Assembly: GCA_949825065.1 (NCBI GenBank) | Contig: OX463862.1 | Location: 21,061,071-21,125,070 of the forward strand | Length of the DNA: 64,000 nt | DNA from: Odontocerum albicorne | Lineage: Eukaryota; Arthropoda; Insecta; Trichoptera; Odontoceridae | Direction of reading: 5' to 3' | Shown here: piece by piece, positions 1-10,985 of the stretch | Position numbering within the stretch: position 1 is the first letter of the stretch | Layout of the letters: each line of letters opens with the position of its first letter | The notes under the pieces: generated by a model | Seen by the model: the letters and a program-made list of their open reading frames with translations, nothing else | Databases searched by the model: none | Told to the model about the DNA's origin: nothing | Made by a program: the position numbers and the translations under genes

Positions 1-49
1 CAGCACAGCGCTGTGGCTAGTGAGTTTACAGCTGTACAACGGCTCTCAC
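1..49 (+). mobile_element. SINE-2 middle fragment, cut by the window edge
   Basis: This piece (ACAGCGCTGTGGCTAGTGAG..) resembles the middle of the SINE-2 copy near 9150-9210. The next part of the same SINE appears at about 700-760, so the two pieces were one copy before the element at 54-660 inserted. Confidence 0.5.
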
Positions 50-53
50 TTAA

Positions 54-660
54 CCTTTCCCTTCCTGTGCTAAAAAAAATCCACCCGTTCCGGTGATGTG
101 TATTCAATACACATCAATACATATGTAAAAATGAGCGATTTAAAATTGAAAAAATAAGAATATTCATAGCCAATCGCTTAAATTAATTAAATTTGAAGTC
201 AAAAGTGATAATTGAAATTAAATTGCTGGAAACATGAAAAAAAAACATCGGACGACGTTCACAAAACGGGCAAAGCGACCACCTCGAACGAAAATCGGTT
301 GGCTACTAAGCGAGCGAACTGAGATTCTATTTTTTTGCGTTCCCATATACCGAAGTTGAGTGAGAGTGAGACGTGAATAGCGTCGCTTCCTCGCCCATAG
401 CGGTTTTTTTAGAATGAATATACCTACGTTACACACTGGCACACGTTTGATTGTATTGGTGAATTTATTCCCGATTTTCACAAAATATCTCTGTTGGGCC
501 GATAAGTGCTAATTATTATTAATATTATTTTTTTCATTCAATGCGTAAATGTATTACGGAGGAATACCTAAAATCCGAACCCAGTATATATTATATTTAT
601 AGAGATATTAAAGTTTATAGAAGCAATGTGTACTAGTTACACATCACAGGAGAGGAAGGG
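54..660. mobile_element. TTAA-flanked piggyBac-like MITE
   Basis: TTAA occurs at 50-53 and 661-664. Inside are imperfect terminal inverted repeats (CCTTTCCCTTCCTGTGC on the left; CACAGGAGAGGAAGGG on the right) and subterminal GTGATGTGTA/TACACATCAC. TTAA duplication is the hallmark of piggyBac. There is no transposase; the 87-codon minus-strand ORF at 218-481 matches nothing I recognise. The element splits a SINE-2 copy. Confidence 0.5.
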
Positions 661-664
661 TTAA

Positions 665-765
665 AGAAGAGAAAGGAAGAAAAAAATAAAGAAACAAAAA
701 CTCCGTGGCACAGTTTCACTTTCCAACTGGATTGACGTTGGAATACGACGACGCAAATACGTAGA
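665..765 (+). mobile_element. SINE-2 3' fragment
   Basis: ACTCCGTGGCACAGTTTCAC followed by TTTCCAACTGGATTGACGTTGG matches the 3' part of SINE-2 at 9200-9260 and, inverted, at 26910-26960. It is the distal part of the copy broken at 50-664. Confidence 0.5.
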
Positions 766-1416
766 TGTATATTTAAAAATTATGTTTTGTGGTAAAATCA
801 TTATCATTTTCCTGTGTTATTTTAAATAAAAAATAAAATAAAATAAATAAGTAAATTACAAATCGACCCGGCACACGTCAAGAAACCGGCCGATTAACTC
901 ACATGAGAAATGATTTTTAATTTTAAAATAAGGACTTTATTGATAAAAACCGATTGAAGGACCATCGATTCTTAGAAAGGCCTTCTTATAAAGGAGGGTT
1001 TTTTTTTCTCTCTTTTTGAGTATACTTGAACTCTTTTCAAAGTAGAAGAAAATAGTTGGCCACTCCTGCATTCACAGTTTCTCAGAGGAAATCAGTCAAG
1101 ATGGAAGTTGCTCCTTGAATAATATATGCAAGAAGAAGATCCTTCGTCTCGTGTACACTGTTATAAAGAGACGGTTTTCTCGGATATCCATTCGAGAGAC
1201 AGCATACTTTTTTTTTTATTATTCGTTCATTTTTTTCTTGTATCGCTTCCCGGAGACAAACATGGCAGAAGGCAGAATAAACATATATTTATACAAACCA
1301 TAACGCCCTGTTCTTATTCAGGTTGGCAAAGAGTACAGAAAGCCAGACTGTCTTATATCTATACATATATTTCCCCTCTTCCACATTCAGACACGTTCTC
1401 ATATAAGTCATAGGTT
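766..1416. other. Unassigned AT-rich DNA
   Basis: No repeat family or gene was recognised. Two overlapping short ORFs at 1115-1413 in different frames run through low-complexity T-rich sequence and are probably not genes. Confidence 0.5.
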
Positions 1417-1881
1417 TGTAGGAATACCTACCCAGATAAATAAATAAATAAATAATTGTCAAAATGAATAAGTGAATTGTTAAACACAATTGAATTAAAT
1501 TAATTATTGTTAATAATAAACATACATGGGGCAATGACCGATGAAGAATTCAGGGATTGTTACACGCCACGAACAACAACAATATTTACTATTTTATAGT
1601 ATCTGCGACTCGCCTAGTCATCTCCAAATATAAATAATTAACCTACCGCCAGTCCATGCGCCAGAGCGAGATAGAATATGTATCGCGAACTGGTTCATTC
1701 ATTGGTATAAATTGTCCGCACTCTGAGAAATAAACATACTTTTATTGTCATCCATTCAACTGTCAAGACTTATTATTTATCGTCCGTTGTCACTTTCGTT
1801 TTTATATATCCGCATTCCTGAGTCTATATTTATCACTACAAATCAAGATCATCACGACAATAAAACATAAGCAACTCGCTA
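1417..1881 (+). mobile_element. Solo LTR, Gypsy-like
   Basis: A 465-bp LTR begins TGTAGGAATACC and ends ..CGCTA. It is flanked by the duplication TAGGTT at 1411-1416 and 1882-1887. The 3' half (CGCATTCCTGAGT.., ATCATCACGAC) matches the copies at 32925 and 38550. No internal coding region adjoins it, so it is a solo LTR left by recombination. The plus direction is set by the 32925 copy, which has a primer site downstream. Confidence 0.8.
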
Positions 1882-1904
1882 TAGGTTTATCTGACTTTTT
1901 ATAT

Positions 1905-2230
1905 TTCGTTCTTTCAAAATATCATTCACTTGATCAATAGTACTCTCCTTGGTTTTTCTCTACCAAGTCTTCCCCTCACATTTGCATAACATATTTATTT
2001 TATCAGTATTTCCTCATTCATTTGTTCTACATGACCAAACCGTTTCAGAGTAGTCTTGTTCATCTTGCTCAATGTAATCCTTTAGTTCACACTAATCCTT
2101 AATTACTTTCTTACGTATACTGTCACATATAGTCACCCCATATATTAATCACAGTGCACGATTTCTACAGCATGTATTGTGCTCTTTTTAATGTTTTTTT
2201 CAAGTCCACGTTTTCCTCCCATAAATCAAA
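1905..2230 (-). mobile_element. LINE-A 3' ORF fragment
   Basis: Read on the minus strand this is a decayed C-terminal part of a non-LTR retrotransposon polyprotein (region of ..GRGRPRKVWLDQ..NDIL..). It is the same family as 7072-7480, 29828-30570 and 53094-53585, and carries many stops and indels. Confidence 0.6.
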
Positions 2231-2233
2231 GTT

Positions 2234-2450
2234 GACGATCTCCGTGGCTTAGTTGATAAGAAGCCTGTCTCCCAGCCCGGAAGTTACGGATTCAAATCCC
2301 GCTAGTGTCCAGACTTTTTTTAAAAAGGATTTCAGTTTGGTTTTGACTTCAGGCCTCTTAATCATCTTTCTGGTTGGGTGGAAGACATTACCACATAGCA
2401 ATTAACCCGCCAGGTTGTACTGTATACACATACAACAAAAGTATAATTTA
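2234..2450 (+). mobile_element. SINE-1, near full length
   Basis: A tRNA-like head carries box A (TGGCTTAGTTGAT) and box B (GGATTCAAATCC), then a body with TTTCAGTTTGGTTTTGACTT, then a tail GGTTGGGTGGAAGACATTACC..AGCAATTAACCCGCCAGG. The tail matches the 3' end of LINE-E at 32300-32350. The usual internal RNA polymerase III promoter is thus still visible. Confidence 0.85.
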
Positions 2451-2761
2451 ATACGAAATTTGTACTAGCGTACTCTCATCTTAGCATATTTTAATACTGT
2501 CCTGTTCGAATATGTGTGTTTTAGTGCCAAATTGATTTTGTTTCATATCACTTCATGTCATTCGATAACCCCTTTAACTCTTCCATCATCTGAGAAAATA
2601 CTACCCCATTCCTCAACTTTCTTCAATCTTTCATTGTTCACCCAAAACCAAGCTAACTTAATCTTTTTCATTTTTTCCATAAAAAATTAAATCATTTTTC
2701 TGGATGAACTCTTATTGAAAATGGCATTTACTTACATTAGTTTTGATCATAAATGGTCAAA

Positions 2762-3090
2762 ATTTGTGATTATACTCATATTTGAATACTACACACACAT
2801 ATTTGTGATTATACTCATATTTGAATACTACACACACATATATTTGTGATTATACTAATATTTGAATACTACACACACATATTTGTGATTATACTCATAT
2901 TTGAATACTACATACACATATATTTGTGATTATACTCATATTTGAATACTACATACACACATATTTGTGATTATACTCATATTTGAATACTACACACACA
3001 CATATTTGTGATTATACTCATATTTGAATACTACACACACACATATTTGTGATTTTACTCATATTTGAATACTACACACGCACATATTTG
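2762..3090. repeat. Minisatellite, about 39-43 bp unit, about 8 copies
   Basis: The unit is ATTTGTGATTATACTCATAT followed by TTGAATACTACACACACAT. Unit length varies because the embedded CA run expands and contracts. No coding potential is seen. Confidence 0.9.
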
Positions 3091-3107
3091 AACACCACAC
3101 GATATAT

Positions 3108-3640
3108 TCAATCTTAAGTCCGAATGTGTCACTTTCACACATCGCAAGATGTACAAAAAAAAATTACAGTTCGAAAACCTTGGTAAATTTCAGCGATTTT
3201 CTTACGAAATATATTTTTCTAAACATATGCAGACGCGGATAACTATAGTTCGGAAGATGTAGGATGAGTCCTGTGACAGCTCACAAATTTGCCCCAATAC
3301 AACCTTATGTAATGTACGAGTATTTACCTAAATAACTTGCTATTTATTAGAATTGAGGCTTATATTAAAGTAGATAAAATAATTAAAATTACTGAACATC
3401 GTTACAAGGTTGTATTGGGACAAATTTGTGAGCTATCACAGGACTCATCTTACATTTTCTGAACTATACCTGATCTCACGTCATCAGCTACCACCTTCCT
3501 ATAGTTACACTCAACTTATATTCATTTCGCTATATGTTTAATCTTTCAATATTAGTGAGCTCGAGTCCCCAATTAAAATACCCTTAAGAGAAGTTTTCTC
3601 TCGAAAGGGCGATATATAAATTGTCATTTAATTATTTTAT
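3108..3640 (+). mobile_element. R4 dispersed repeat, interrupted by a MITE
   Basis: The 5' part (AAGTCCGAATGTGTCACTTTC..) and 3' part (GAGCTCGAGTCCCC..GATATATAAATTGTCATTT) recur at 16690-17015, 41421-41625 and 58560-59165. The 3' half has a box B-like GGTTCGAATCCC in better copies, so R4 may be tRNA-related. It is split here by the element at 3246-3466. Confidence 0.6.
3246..3466. mobile_element. MITE-1, TA-flanked, 221 bp
   Basis: Terminal inverted repeats TAGTTCGGAAGATGTAGGATGAG / CTCATCTTACATTTTCTGAACTA are flanked by TA at 3244-3245 and 3467-3468. A second copy in opposite orientation lies at 8478-8692. TA duplication points to Tc1/mariner mobilisation. There is no ORF. Confidence 0.85.
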
Positions 3641-4093
3641 ATTACTTTAGAACCTACCCTATTTTACACAATTTCAGTTTAATCTTTATGGAAATTCGTA
3701 TTAAAAATACTGATTTGGAAATAACTTTCCTATCCCATTATTCCAAACTATCCCACCCCACACTTGACCGTGACATGTATAACATACATCTGTCCTTGAG
3801 AATTTCTTCAGGCTGGGGTGGTTTGCTTTGATAATAAATAATGTTTGGATTTAACAGGTATTTCATTGGAAATGTCAGTGATATTTTAATCCCGAGGCAG
3901 GGTCGCGTTTACTAACAGGCAAACGTAGGCATTTGCCTAGGGGAGCCTAAATATTGATAAATATGTTATAAAATATGTATAAATATGATTAAGTTATGTA
4001 ATTGAAGAATGCGTTCACTCCAGTTCATATTTAAAATCTAATGATAACCACGAATGTTCAATCCTACAGCTTAGCAAACGAATTCATGCATAT
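3641..4093. other. Unassigned
   Basis: AT-rich DNA. I see no ORF, repeat array or recognised element. Confidence 0.4.
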
Positions 4094-4420
4094 ATATCAT
4101 CACGTCACAAGTCCCTAGCGGGGTAGACAGATATAAAAGATATCCTAACTTTTCCATCCAAGCACACAACTTTCTTCTTCTCCACATTCATATCTATATG
4201 CACACTCTTCTCTTATTCATACTTCCCACTTTATCTTCTTTCAAAATCTGCTCCATTCGGTCCAGCTACGTTTTCCTAGGTCTGCTTCTTCCACACACAC
4301 CTTGGATAACTGACTTGTATACTCGCGTAGTCATTCTTTCATTATTCATATTCTCCTCACGTCTAAATAATTTTAAAGCTCTTTTTGTCTTCGTTCCGTC
4401 TGTCAAACTAACAATTATAA
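4094..4420 (-). mobile_element. LINE-A subfamily fragment
   Basis: The sequence parallels 34395-34690, including (plus strand) ATCACGTCACAAGTCCCTAG..GGGTAGACAG, then TCTTTCAAAATCTG.TCCATT and TCCAGC.ACGTTTTCCT. The order of motifs is that of the minus-strand LINE-A 3' end. The plus-strand 92-codon ORF at 4198-4476 is a shadow. Confidence 0.55.
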
Positions 4421-4476
4421 AAAATAGTGACTATTTATCAAAATATTTACATTATTTTATGAATGCACACCATTAA

Positions 4477-4650
4477 AAAGCCGTTCCATGGAACAAATTA
4501 TTGAAGAGATTAAGAACATATTTAAGATCCACGCTAAAACAAAACAGACTAAATGCATTAGCCATGTTATCAATTGAATCAAACATAACAGTGAAAAAAG
4601 ACATCAATGACATCGTAAATGTGTTAGCGGAAAAGAAAGCAAGACGTTAA
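4477..4650 (+). pseudogene. hAT transposase C-terminal fragment
   Basis: A 57-codon open stretch with no start of its own ends in a stop at 4648-4650. It reads ..LKRLRTYLRSTLKQNRLNAL followed by AMLSIE..VLAEKKARR. The pattern LRSTxxQxRLNALAMLSIE..KKARR is the conserved C-terminal dimerisation end of hAT transposases and their domesticated ZBED/ZMYM-like relatives. The rest of the gene is absent, so this is a relic; a short exon of a host gene is a less likely alternative. Confidence 0.6.
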
Positions 4651-4884
4651 CTGTAGTGGTTTGTTGTGTGGTGCGAAATATATTATCGTCCAAGGCTATT
4701 ATCTATCACCCAAAACGTAAAGGGTAAACATTTTTTGATCTGATCCAATTCAAACAGCCTCTCTTAGCGCCCGTTTTATTTTTTAGGAATTGTAAAGGGG
4801 TTACTAAAATTGGTGTGTATAAGTAAATATTATTAATATCTTAATGAAATTTTGTACATTTATTTTAAATACTTTAAATATGTA

Positions 4885-5105
4885 TTTTAGTAGGGTGACA
4901 GCTGAGATGGTACGGGCACATAAGACGGAGACCACCAGACCATACCGTAAATCAGCCAATGTCTGTGGATCTTCCTCGGCAGCCGTCCAGAGGAAGACCA
5001 AAGAACTCCTGGATGACTCAATGCTCCAAAATCCTGCAGAGAAACGGCCTAGATGAAAGTGACACGCAGAACCGAAGAATATACAGCCTGAGAACGAGAA
5101 ATATG
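4885..5105 (+). mobile_element. LINE-C 3' fragment
   Basis: It parallels, on the plus strand, the minus-strand copies at 14741-15264 and 22718-23969. In translation it has DLPRQPSRGRPKNSW-like residues followed by ..NRRIYSLRTRN, spread over more than one frame. This is the terminal part of a non-LTR retrotransposon ORF, 5'-truncated. Confidence 0.6.
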
Positions 5106-5109
5106 CTGT

Positions 5110-5485
5110 CGGAAATTAATTACTAATACTAGTTAGCGATCTAGTGTATATGTTGTTTGATATTAATTACTAATAATAGTGAGCGATCTAGTTTATATGT
5201 TGTTTGATATTAATTACTAATAATAGTGAGCGATCTAGTTTATATGTTGTTGGAAATTAATTACTAATACTAGTGAGCGATCTAGTTGATATGTTGTTTG
5301 ATATCGATTGCTAATAATAGTGAGCGATCTAGTTTATGTGTTGTTTGATATTAATTACTGATAATAGTGAGCGATCTAGTTTATATGTTGTTGGAAATTA
5401 ATTACTAATACTAGTGAGCGATCTAGTTTATATGTTGTTTGATATTAATTATCAATAATAGTGAGCGATCTAGTTTATATGTTAT
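5110..5485. repeat. Minisatellite, 47-bp unit, about 8 copies
   Basis: The unit begins GATATTAATTACTAATAATA and continues GTGAGCGATCTAGTTTATAT. Two variants (TTTGATATT and TTGGAAATT starts) alternate, suggesting an older higher-order duplication. Confidence 0.9.
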
Positions 5486-5589
5486 ATGTGCAATTTCATT
5501 TTTGTTTTATCATTTCAATAAATAGCATCTGAATTTCTGTTCTAAGTTGGTTAATTTCAAAATCGTCTTTTTTTAAATTAAAAAATTAC

Positions 5590-5885
5590 ACACAATAAAT
5601 TTATAAATATATTGATGAAATTCAGAAAAATCTACACTTACAATTTTATAATTATATTATTTATAGTTAAGGCATTAACATTGTGGAGGTTTAAACTTAT
5701 TGTAATTTGTTTTACCAAACACTGTTTATGTAACGGTAGAACCCTACGGGTTTCACAGTGGAGCACACAGAAGACTTGTTTGTGCTCCCCTGATGGTGAG
5801 GTGAAAACCTTGAAACCGGTACGGTTATACCGTTACATAAAGTGGAAAAAACAGTGTTTGATAAAATAAATTACAAAATTGTATA
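5590..5885. mobile_element. PLE-1 foldback copy
   Basis: The left part (AATTTGTTTTACCAAACACTG..AACGGTAGAACCCTACGGGT) is the inverted, truncated form of the right part (..GAAACCGGTACGGTTATACC..GTGTTTGATAAAATAAATTAC), so the copy is a hairpin. The right arm has the hammerhead-like core, here CTGATGG rather than CTGATGA. The flank ATAGTTAAGGCATTAAC also matches, inverted, the flank at 17520-17545. Confidence 0.65.
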
Positions 5886-6339
5886 ATAAGTTGAGATAAA
5901 AAAACAATATTATCTTTGGAAAGGGGGCGATGAGCCTAAAAAAGTTCGGAAAACTCTAATCTAGGGTACTACTGTCCGTGTTTAGAAATTGGGAAACTTT
6001 TGTTTAAAGGTTGTGTATTGTTTACAAAAATATTTGCTAGATGCCAATAATATGTCAGTTTTTGGCAGAGGTATCGATCACATGAAAACACGGGACCGGG
6101 ACTAATCGCATATCTCATTTATCATGTTAAAACACGAGATCGGCATACAAAGTGTTAATTACGTTTTAGGGAGGACGGTGGAGGGCGCAAGTTGCAATAT
6201 ATTTAGGGGCGCCCCGTGTATACAAAATGCGGGACTGCCCAGAGAAAATATTTATTTAATATATAAATGATAAAATTTACATACTTTGAAATCGTAATTT
6301 GTGTATCTATAATATGTTATATATTTATTGAACACTTCA
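5886..6339. other. Unassigned
   Basis: AT-rich sequence with one GC-rich patch near 6165-6235 (GGAGGACGGTGGAGGGCGCA). It is not recognised as a gene or known repeat. Confidence 0.4.
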
Positions 6340-6565
6340 TTATTAAAACAATCTTATCTGATTATTGCCAGGCGGCAATCTCTTCCAGCCAACAATACAA
6401 AAGTTAATTACGAAAGTTAAATGGTCGCAAAAATAATCAAATGATTATTCATCTTCATGAAATTAATGAACAATATACTTGTACATGCTCGAGGTTTGCT
6501 ACAAGAGTTTTTTCAGTCGTTTCTTAAAGCATGCGAAGGACGGAACGACCCTAACATTGATTTGT
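6340..6565 (-). mobile_element. LINE-E 3' end, diverged
   Basis: On the minus strand the order is a coding end (AAGAAACGACTGAAAAAACTC), a 3' UTR and a tail GGAAGAGATTGCCGCCTGGC. It matches 31787-32391 with internal rearrangement. Confidence 0.65.
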
Positions 6566-6711
6566 ATGCGACATTCGAAAAGTTGTTATTGAAAGCACAT
6601 CGATTATGTTCTTATATCATATTGCCAATGTTTTACAAATAACGAATAAATCAATCGGAACACGTTTTGCTTAACATTTTGACAAGTTCTTCAAAGGTTT
6701 TAATACTTGCT

Positions 6712-6990
6712 TTTCGGTATCCCTTGTGTCACTACGAATGTCAGAAGTTTCGGTATCCCTTGTGTCACTACGAATGTCAGAAGTTTCTGTATCCCTTGTG
6801 TCACTACGAATGTCAGAAGTTTCGGTATCCCTTGTGTCACTACGAATGTCAGAAGTTTCGGTATCCCTTGTGTCACTACGAATGTCAGAAGTTTCGGTAT
6901 CCCTTGTGTCACAACGAACATCAGAAGTTTCGGTATCCCTTGTGTCACTACAAATGTCAGAAATTTCAGTATCACTACGAATGCCGTGAT
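6712..6990. repeat. 36-bp minisatellite, about 7.5 copies, open in several frames
   Basis: The unit CGGTATCCCTTGTGTCACTA then CGAATGTCAGAAGTTT is a multiple of three and lacks stops in all three forward frames and one reverse frame. ORFs of 87-122 codons (12-residue periods such as RYPLCHYECQKF) therefore appear. They are by-products of period and composition; no flanking coding sequence supports them. Confidence 0.9.
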
Positions 6991-7071
6991 TTTCAATTTA
7001 TCCTTTTGCCACTAACTCTTAATACTTGCCACTGAAGAGAAAAACTTTACATTAAATAGCTTTAATATGCG

Positions 7072-7480
7072 TGCATACCATCACGCCATCTCCATTATCA
7101 GGGTAGGCAGAAACGATAGAGTGCCAAACTTTCCTATCGCTACACACGTGTGTCGTCTCTTATTCATTCGTTCACCTTCTCATGCAGCTTCTATGATTTC
7201 TATGACTGTTTACGTTTCTGCTTCCTTCTTTCAAAATATAGTACACTTAATTTAACCATACTTTCCTTGACCATCCTCTACCATGCTTTCCACTCCCATT
7301 TGCACTGTAACGTTGTTTTGTTAGTCTTTCTTAATGTATTCATTCTACATGCCATAACATCTCAGGGTGGTTTTCGTTACCTTGCTCAAAACTTGCCTTA
7401 AGTTCATATTTATCCCTAATCACTTCATTGCATATTCTATCATACGTTGCCACCCCGAAATATATTAGACATTAATAAAT
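7072..7480 (-). mobile_element. LINE-A 3' fragment
   Basis: A decayed RTE-like LINE end. The plus strand shows CATCACGCCATCTCC..GGGTAGGCAGA (LINE 3' tail) and then the complements of the C-terminal ORF motifs. Frameshifts and stops are frequent. Confidence 0.65.
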
Positions 7481-7570
7481 TAGGGTTGTTTTAAAATGAT
7501 TTAACCGCAAGTTTTATTGAGATCATATTTCATTTTATTAAATATTTTGATTAAAAAAACAAATGTTATA

Positions 7571-8137
7571 AAGGGTCTTTCAAATTGTACGGTTTTTTTT
7601 ATTTCTATTTTTTTTAAATGAACAACACTTGAATAAAACACACAATTTGCTTTGATTTCAAAAAACTTTTCATTGGTCATTGAAGTATAATGTATGACAT
7701 TTAAACACAAAAAACAATATCCGCCAAATGTTCACCTTTTGCAGCTCCACAGATGTTCACTCTTTTGTCAAAAAAATCGATGACAGTTTGGCATAATTGC
7801 AGTTCTAACTAACCAATAACGCAAACAATTTCGTCCTTTAGCCCAGGAATTGATCGGGGGTCATTCTTATAGACCTGGATTCTCACGTAACCCGAGAGAA
7901 AATAGTCCAACGGTGTCAGAGCACATGATCTTGGTGGCCAATTAACATCACCGTTTCCGGAGATTACAATACATGAAATAATTCATTAATTTGAACACGT
8001 TGTTGTATTGTGTACTCCATTTTTATAAATGTCATCATAGCACTTCTCAAATGTCACAACAAGACCCAGGCAAGTTCGCGACGTCATCTGTGTTTTATCC
8101 AAGAGTTAAAAATACCGCTCAATTTGAAAAGACCCTT
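7571..8137 (-). mobile_element. Tc1/mariner-superfamily element, internally deleted
   Basis: Inverted ends AAGGGTCTTTCAAATTG / CAATTTGAAAAGACCCTT are flanked by TATA on both sides (TA duplication). The 567-bp length is far below a full element. It encloses the 3' half of a DDE transposase read on the minus strand. Confidence 0.7.
7700..8010 (-). pseudogene. DDE transposase C-terminal relic
   Basis: On the minus strand, with frameshifts, the translation gives ..CALTPLDYFLSGYV, DPRSIPGLKDEIV and GAAKGEHLADIVF. These fit the third catalytic aspartate block and C-terminus of the Tc1/mariner-type transposase clade whose first-aspartate block SDEVHFHLNG is at 44975-45361. Only a remnant remains. 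Confidence 0.6.
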
Positions 8138-8477
8138 TATATAATTCATGCTGGTATAATATAGAATTAAATAGGTTCATCTTCGAATAGTTTAACTACT
8201 CCGATCTAGTAGCGCCAAAAGGTCGTTTTGCTGCATTAGAAATTTTCTGTAAAAGTACTGGCAACTTGCTAGGCAGTTTGAACTCCAGGTTTTAAGGCCA
8301 ATTTATAAGTATATGTTATTTCCTGCACTGTGAGTCATTTTCCACCTCCCGTGATGTCAAACCTTAAGTCAGTCATCACAACTATACTTTAGTCAGTCAT
8401 CACTAATATGCTTTTCACACTCAAGTGTGTCACTACCGGAGAAGGAGTCTCTTTAGCCAATTATTTATTAATCACTA
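8138..8477. other. Unassigned
   Basis: Contains a local direct repeat (TCAGTCATCAC.A.TAT, near 8370-8410). No gene is seen. Confidence 0.4.
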
Positions 8478-8692
8478 TAGTTCAGAAAATGTAGGATGAG
8501 CCCTGTGACAGCTTACAAATTTGCCCCAATACAACCTTGTAACGATGTTCAATAATTTTAATTATTTTATCAACGCTAATATAAGCCTCAATTCTAATAA
8601 ATAGCAAGTTATTTATGTAAATACATTACATAAGGTTGTATTGGGGCAAATTTATGAGCTGTCACAGGACTCATCCTAGAATTTCCGAACTA
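8478..8692. mobile_element. MITE-1 second copy, inverted
   Basis: A 215-bp copy flanked by TA at 8476-8477 and 8693-8694. It has the same terminal repeats as 3246-3466 with the interior in reverse orientation. Confidence 0.85.
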
Positions 8693-8739
8693 TAGGTGAC
8701 GTCGTGCTTATAAAACAAATAAAGTAAATTTCGATCTTC

Positions 8740-8870
8740 TAGTGTAGATCGCGCAAGATGAGGACTTATTTTGTCCCCCATAACAGCGGGGGTGGTGGCG
8801 GGATTGAACTGAACTATTGGTTACAACACACTTAACCCAATTGGGTTATTTAACGTGTTTTAAACAAAAA
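8740..8870 (-). mobile_element. SINE-5, tRNA-like head plus body
   Basis: The minus strand shows a box A-like ACCCAATTGGGTTAAG and box B-like AGTTCAATCCC, then a body CCGCTGTTATGGGGGAC..GCGCGATCTACACTAGAAGA. The body recurs on the plus strand at 56443-56545. Confidence 0.5.
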
Positions 8871-8914
8871 TATAATAATTAAAATCGAGAACATAACAAA
8901 CGTTTTCCAGTTAT

Positions 8915-9300
8915 TAGCTAGATATGTTAGATGTGTATAACCGCGCGGTAACGCACTAGACTTACATGCGGAAGGTCGTCGGTTTGAAACCCGCGCTGTA
9001 CTTTCTCCCCTCGAATGACGCAGGCATATTTTCCGCCTAGTATTCAGGCGTATAAGGATACCTATGACTTCGGTCATATCTATTCATTCAAAAAGAGGGG
9101 GAAAACATGCCAGTGTGCTCCGATAATCTCACTTCAGTGTACCATCGGATCCAGTACAGCGGTGTGGTCGGTGACTGTGCTGGTACGCCACTACTCACTT
9201 ACTAAAAAAATGAAGGCACAACTTCGCTTTCCAATTAAATTGACGTTGTCATGGCAAGAGGATCATCGACTACGAGGTCCAGCAACGATTGAGCTAGATT
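8915..9300 (+). mobile_element. SINE-2, most complete copy
   Basis: The head has box A-like CCGCGCGGTAACGC and box B-like GGTTTGAAACCC. The body reads CTCCCCTCGAATGACG..TTTTCCGCCTAGTATTCAGG..GGATACCTATGACTTCGGTC, and the 3' part TTCGCTTTCCAATTAAATTG. Parts recur at 1-49/665-765, 21728-21890 and (inverted, split) 26880-28480. The small ORFs in it are incidental. Confidence 0.7.
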
Positions 9301-9753
9301 AATATGAACAGGTAAATTTCGAATGGTCATCGCAACGCTGCACTGAAAGCGCTTTACCTTGTGACATAATATCTTTCGACACAATTTTCTTTCTAGCATA
9401 GAAAAAAAAAACTATTTACAGCTACAAATAAAAAGATAGACTCTCGTTTAATGTCTTATACATGTTGGTTAAAAACATGATGTATTCAGTCTACAATTAA
9501 ATGGTACATACATACGTGTATATCGTTAAATAATCCGTTATTTATTCTGCTACATGAAACCGACAGACGTAAAAAGAAGACGTTGTAAGAAAGATAAAAG
9601 TGTTGAGAGATGTTAAGACTTTTCTTGTAATTTGTCTTTGTAATCCCCTACTTTTATATGTGAGACTCAGACAAAACATCAACTCGAATCGTGGGATCAA
9701 GAGATGTGGTCCAGGTGTATTCAAGGAATGTTTTGAAGCCTCCTATTTTACAA
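9301..9753. other. Unassigned
   Basis: AT-rich. Two short ORFs on opposite strands near 9542-9785 lack recognisable motifs. Confidence 0.4.
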
Positions 9754-10373
9754 GAATATTATTCAAATATCATATGAACACTTAGGGAAACAATCGAAAT
9801 ATTATTTCATTCAAAATACTTTTTACACCTTAACTAGTTTTACTCAACTAACATCTTCCAAATGATTCAATAGTAAAGAATATTATTCAAATATCATATG
9901 AACACTTAGGGAAACAATCGAAATATTATTTCATTCAAAATACTTTTTACACCTTAACTAGTTTTACTCAACTAACATCTTCCAAATGATTCAATAGTAA
10001 AGAATATTATTCAAATATCATATGAACACTTAGGGAAACAATCGAAATATTATTTCATTCAAAATACTTTTTACACCTTAACTAGTTTTACTCAACGAAC
10101 ATCTTCCAAATGATTCAATAGTAAAGAATATTATTCAAATATCATATGAACACTTAGGGAAACAATCGAAATATTATTTCATTCAAAATACTTTTTACAC
10201 TTTAACTAGTTTTACTCAACAAACATCTTCCAAATGATTCAATAGTAAAGAATATTATTCAAATATCTTATGAAAACTTAGGGAAACCATCGAAATATTA
10301 TTTCATACAAAATACTTTTTACACCTTTACTAGTTTCACTCAACGAACATCTTCCAAATGATTCAATAGTAAA
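9754..10373. repeat. Satellite-like array, 124-bp unit, 5 copies
   Basis: Units start at about 9754, 9878, 10002, 10126 and 10250 with GAATATTATTCAAATATCAT. The first three are almost identical and the last has several changes, so the array expanded mainly at its left end. Confidence 0.95.
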
Positions 10374-10799
10374 GCCAAAGTGGGCAAAAGTTCGTATTTG
10401 ATCTGGGATTTTTATGTGGATTATATTGTATTTATCATACCTGTTTCATTATAAATATGTTTGTTGTAATTGAGTAAAATTATTTTCTATTCTGTATTTA
10501 TCTGTCCAACTGAACGTGTTGAGCACTCACTACTGGCTCTTTTATATATTTTTATTATTTTTGTTGTAATGTGCATTGCCCCTATTACTTTTAAATAAAT
10601 ATGTAGTAAAATGATTATTGCAACAACTAAATAAATAAGTTAAAATATACCGTTATTGATTTAAACCAATAAAAAATGTGCTATACGTATAATGGAATAT
10701 TGTTCATAGCTTCAGAAATACTCAAAAAGACAAAAATCTTATCTATTGCAATCACAATTGGAAGAAATAGCTTTTAAATAATGTTTTTATATATAGGTG
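10374..10799. other. Unassigned
   Basis: AT-rich, no recognised feature. Confidence 0.4.
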
Positions 10800-10985
10800 T
10801 TAAATCTTCTTCACTGTCCCAACTCATTGCCTAGGCAGGCAATGAGTTGGGACAAATGTTGGGGTCGGCTCTTCTCGTTCTCAGGCTGTATATTCTTCGG
10901 TTCTGGGTGTCACTTTCATTTAGACCGTTTCTCTGCAGGATTTTGGAGCATTGAGTCATCCAGGAGTTCTTCCCTTCCTCCACCT
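10800..10985 (-). mobile_element. LINE-C 3' fragment
   Basis: The plus strand reads GGGGTCGGCTCTTCTCGTTC then TCAGGCTGTATATTCTTCGG, matching the LINE-C ends at 14780 and 22765. A 12-bp-arm palindrome (CCAACTCATTGC..GCAATGAGTTGG) sits at its start. Confidence 0.6.

Noticed and set aside
5692..5880. PLE-1 as a Helitron end
   Set aside because: The hairpin is not followed by CTRR at a fixed distance, and the copies are inverted pairs.
6667..7035. Repetitive protein of 122 codons (RYPLCHYECQKF repeats)
   Set aside because: The 36-bp DNA repeat leaves several frames and both strands open at once, and nothing coding flanks it. A tandem-repeat artefact.
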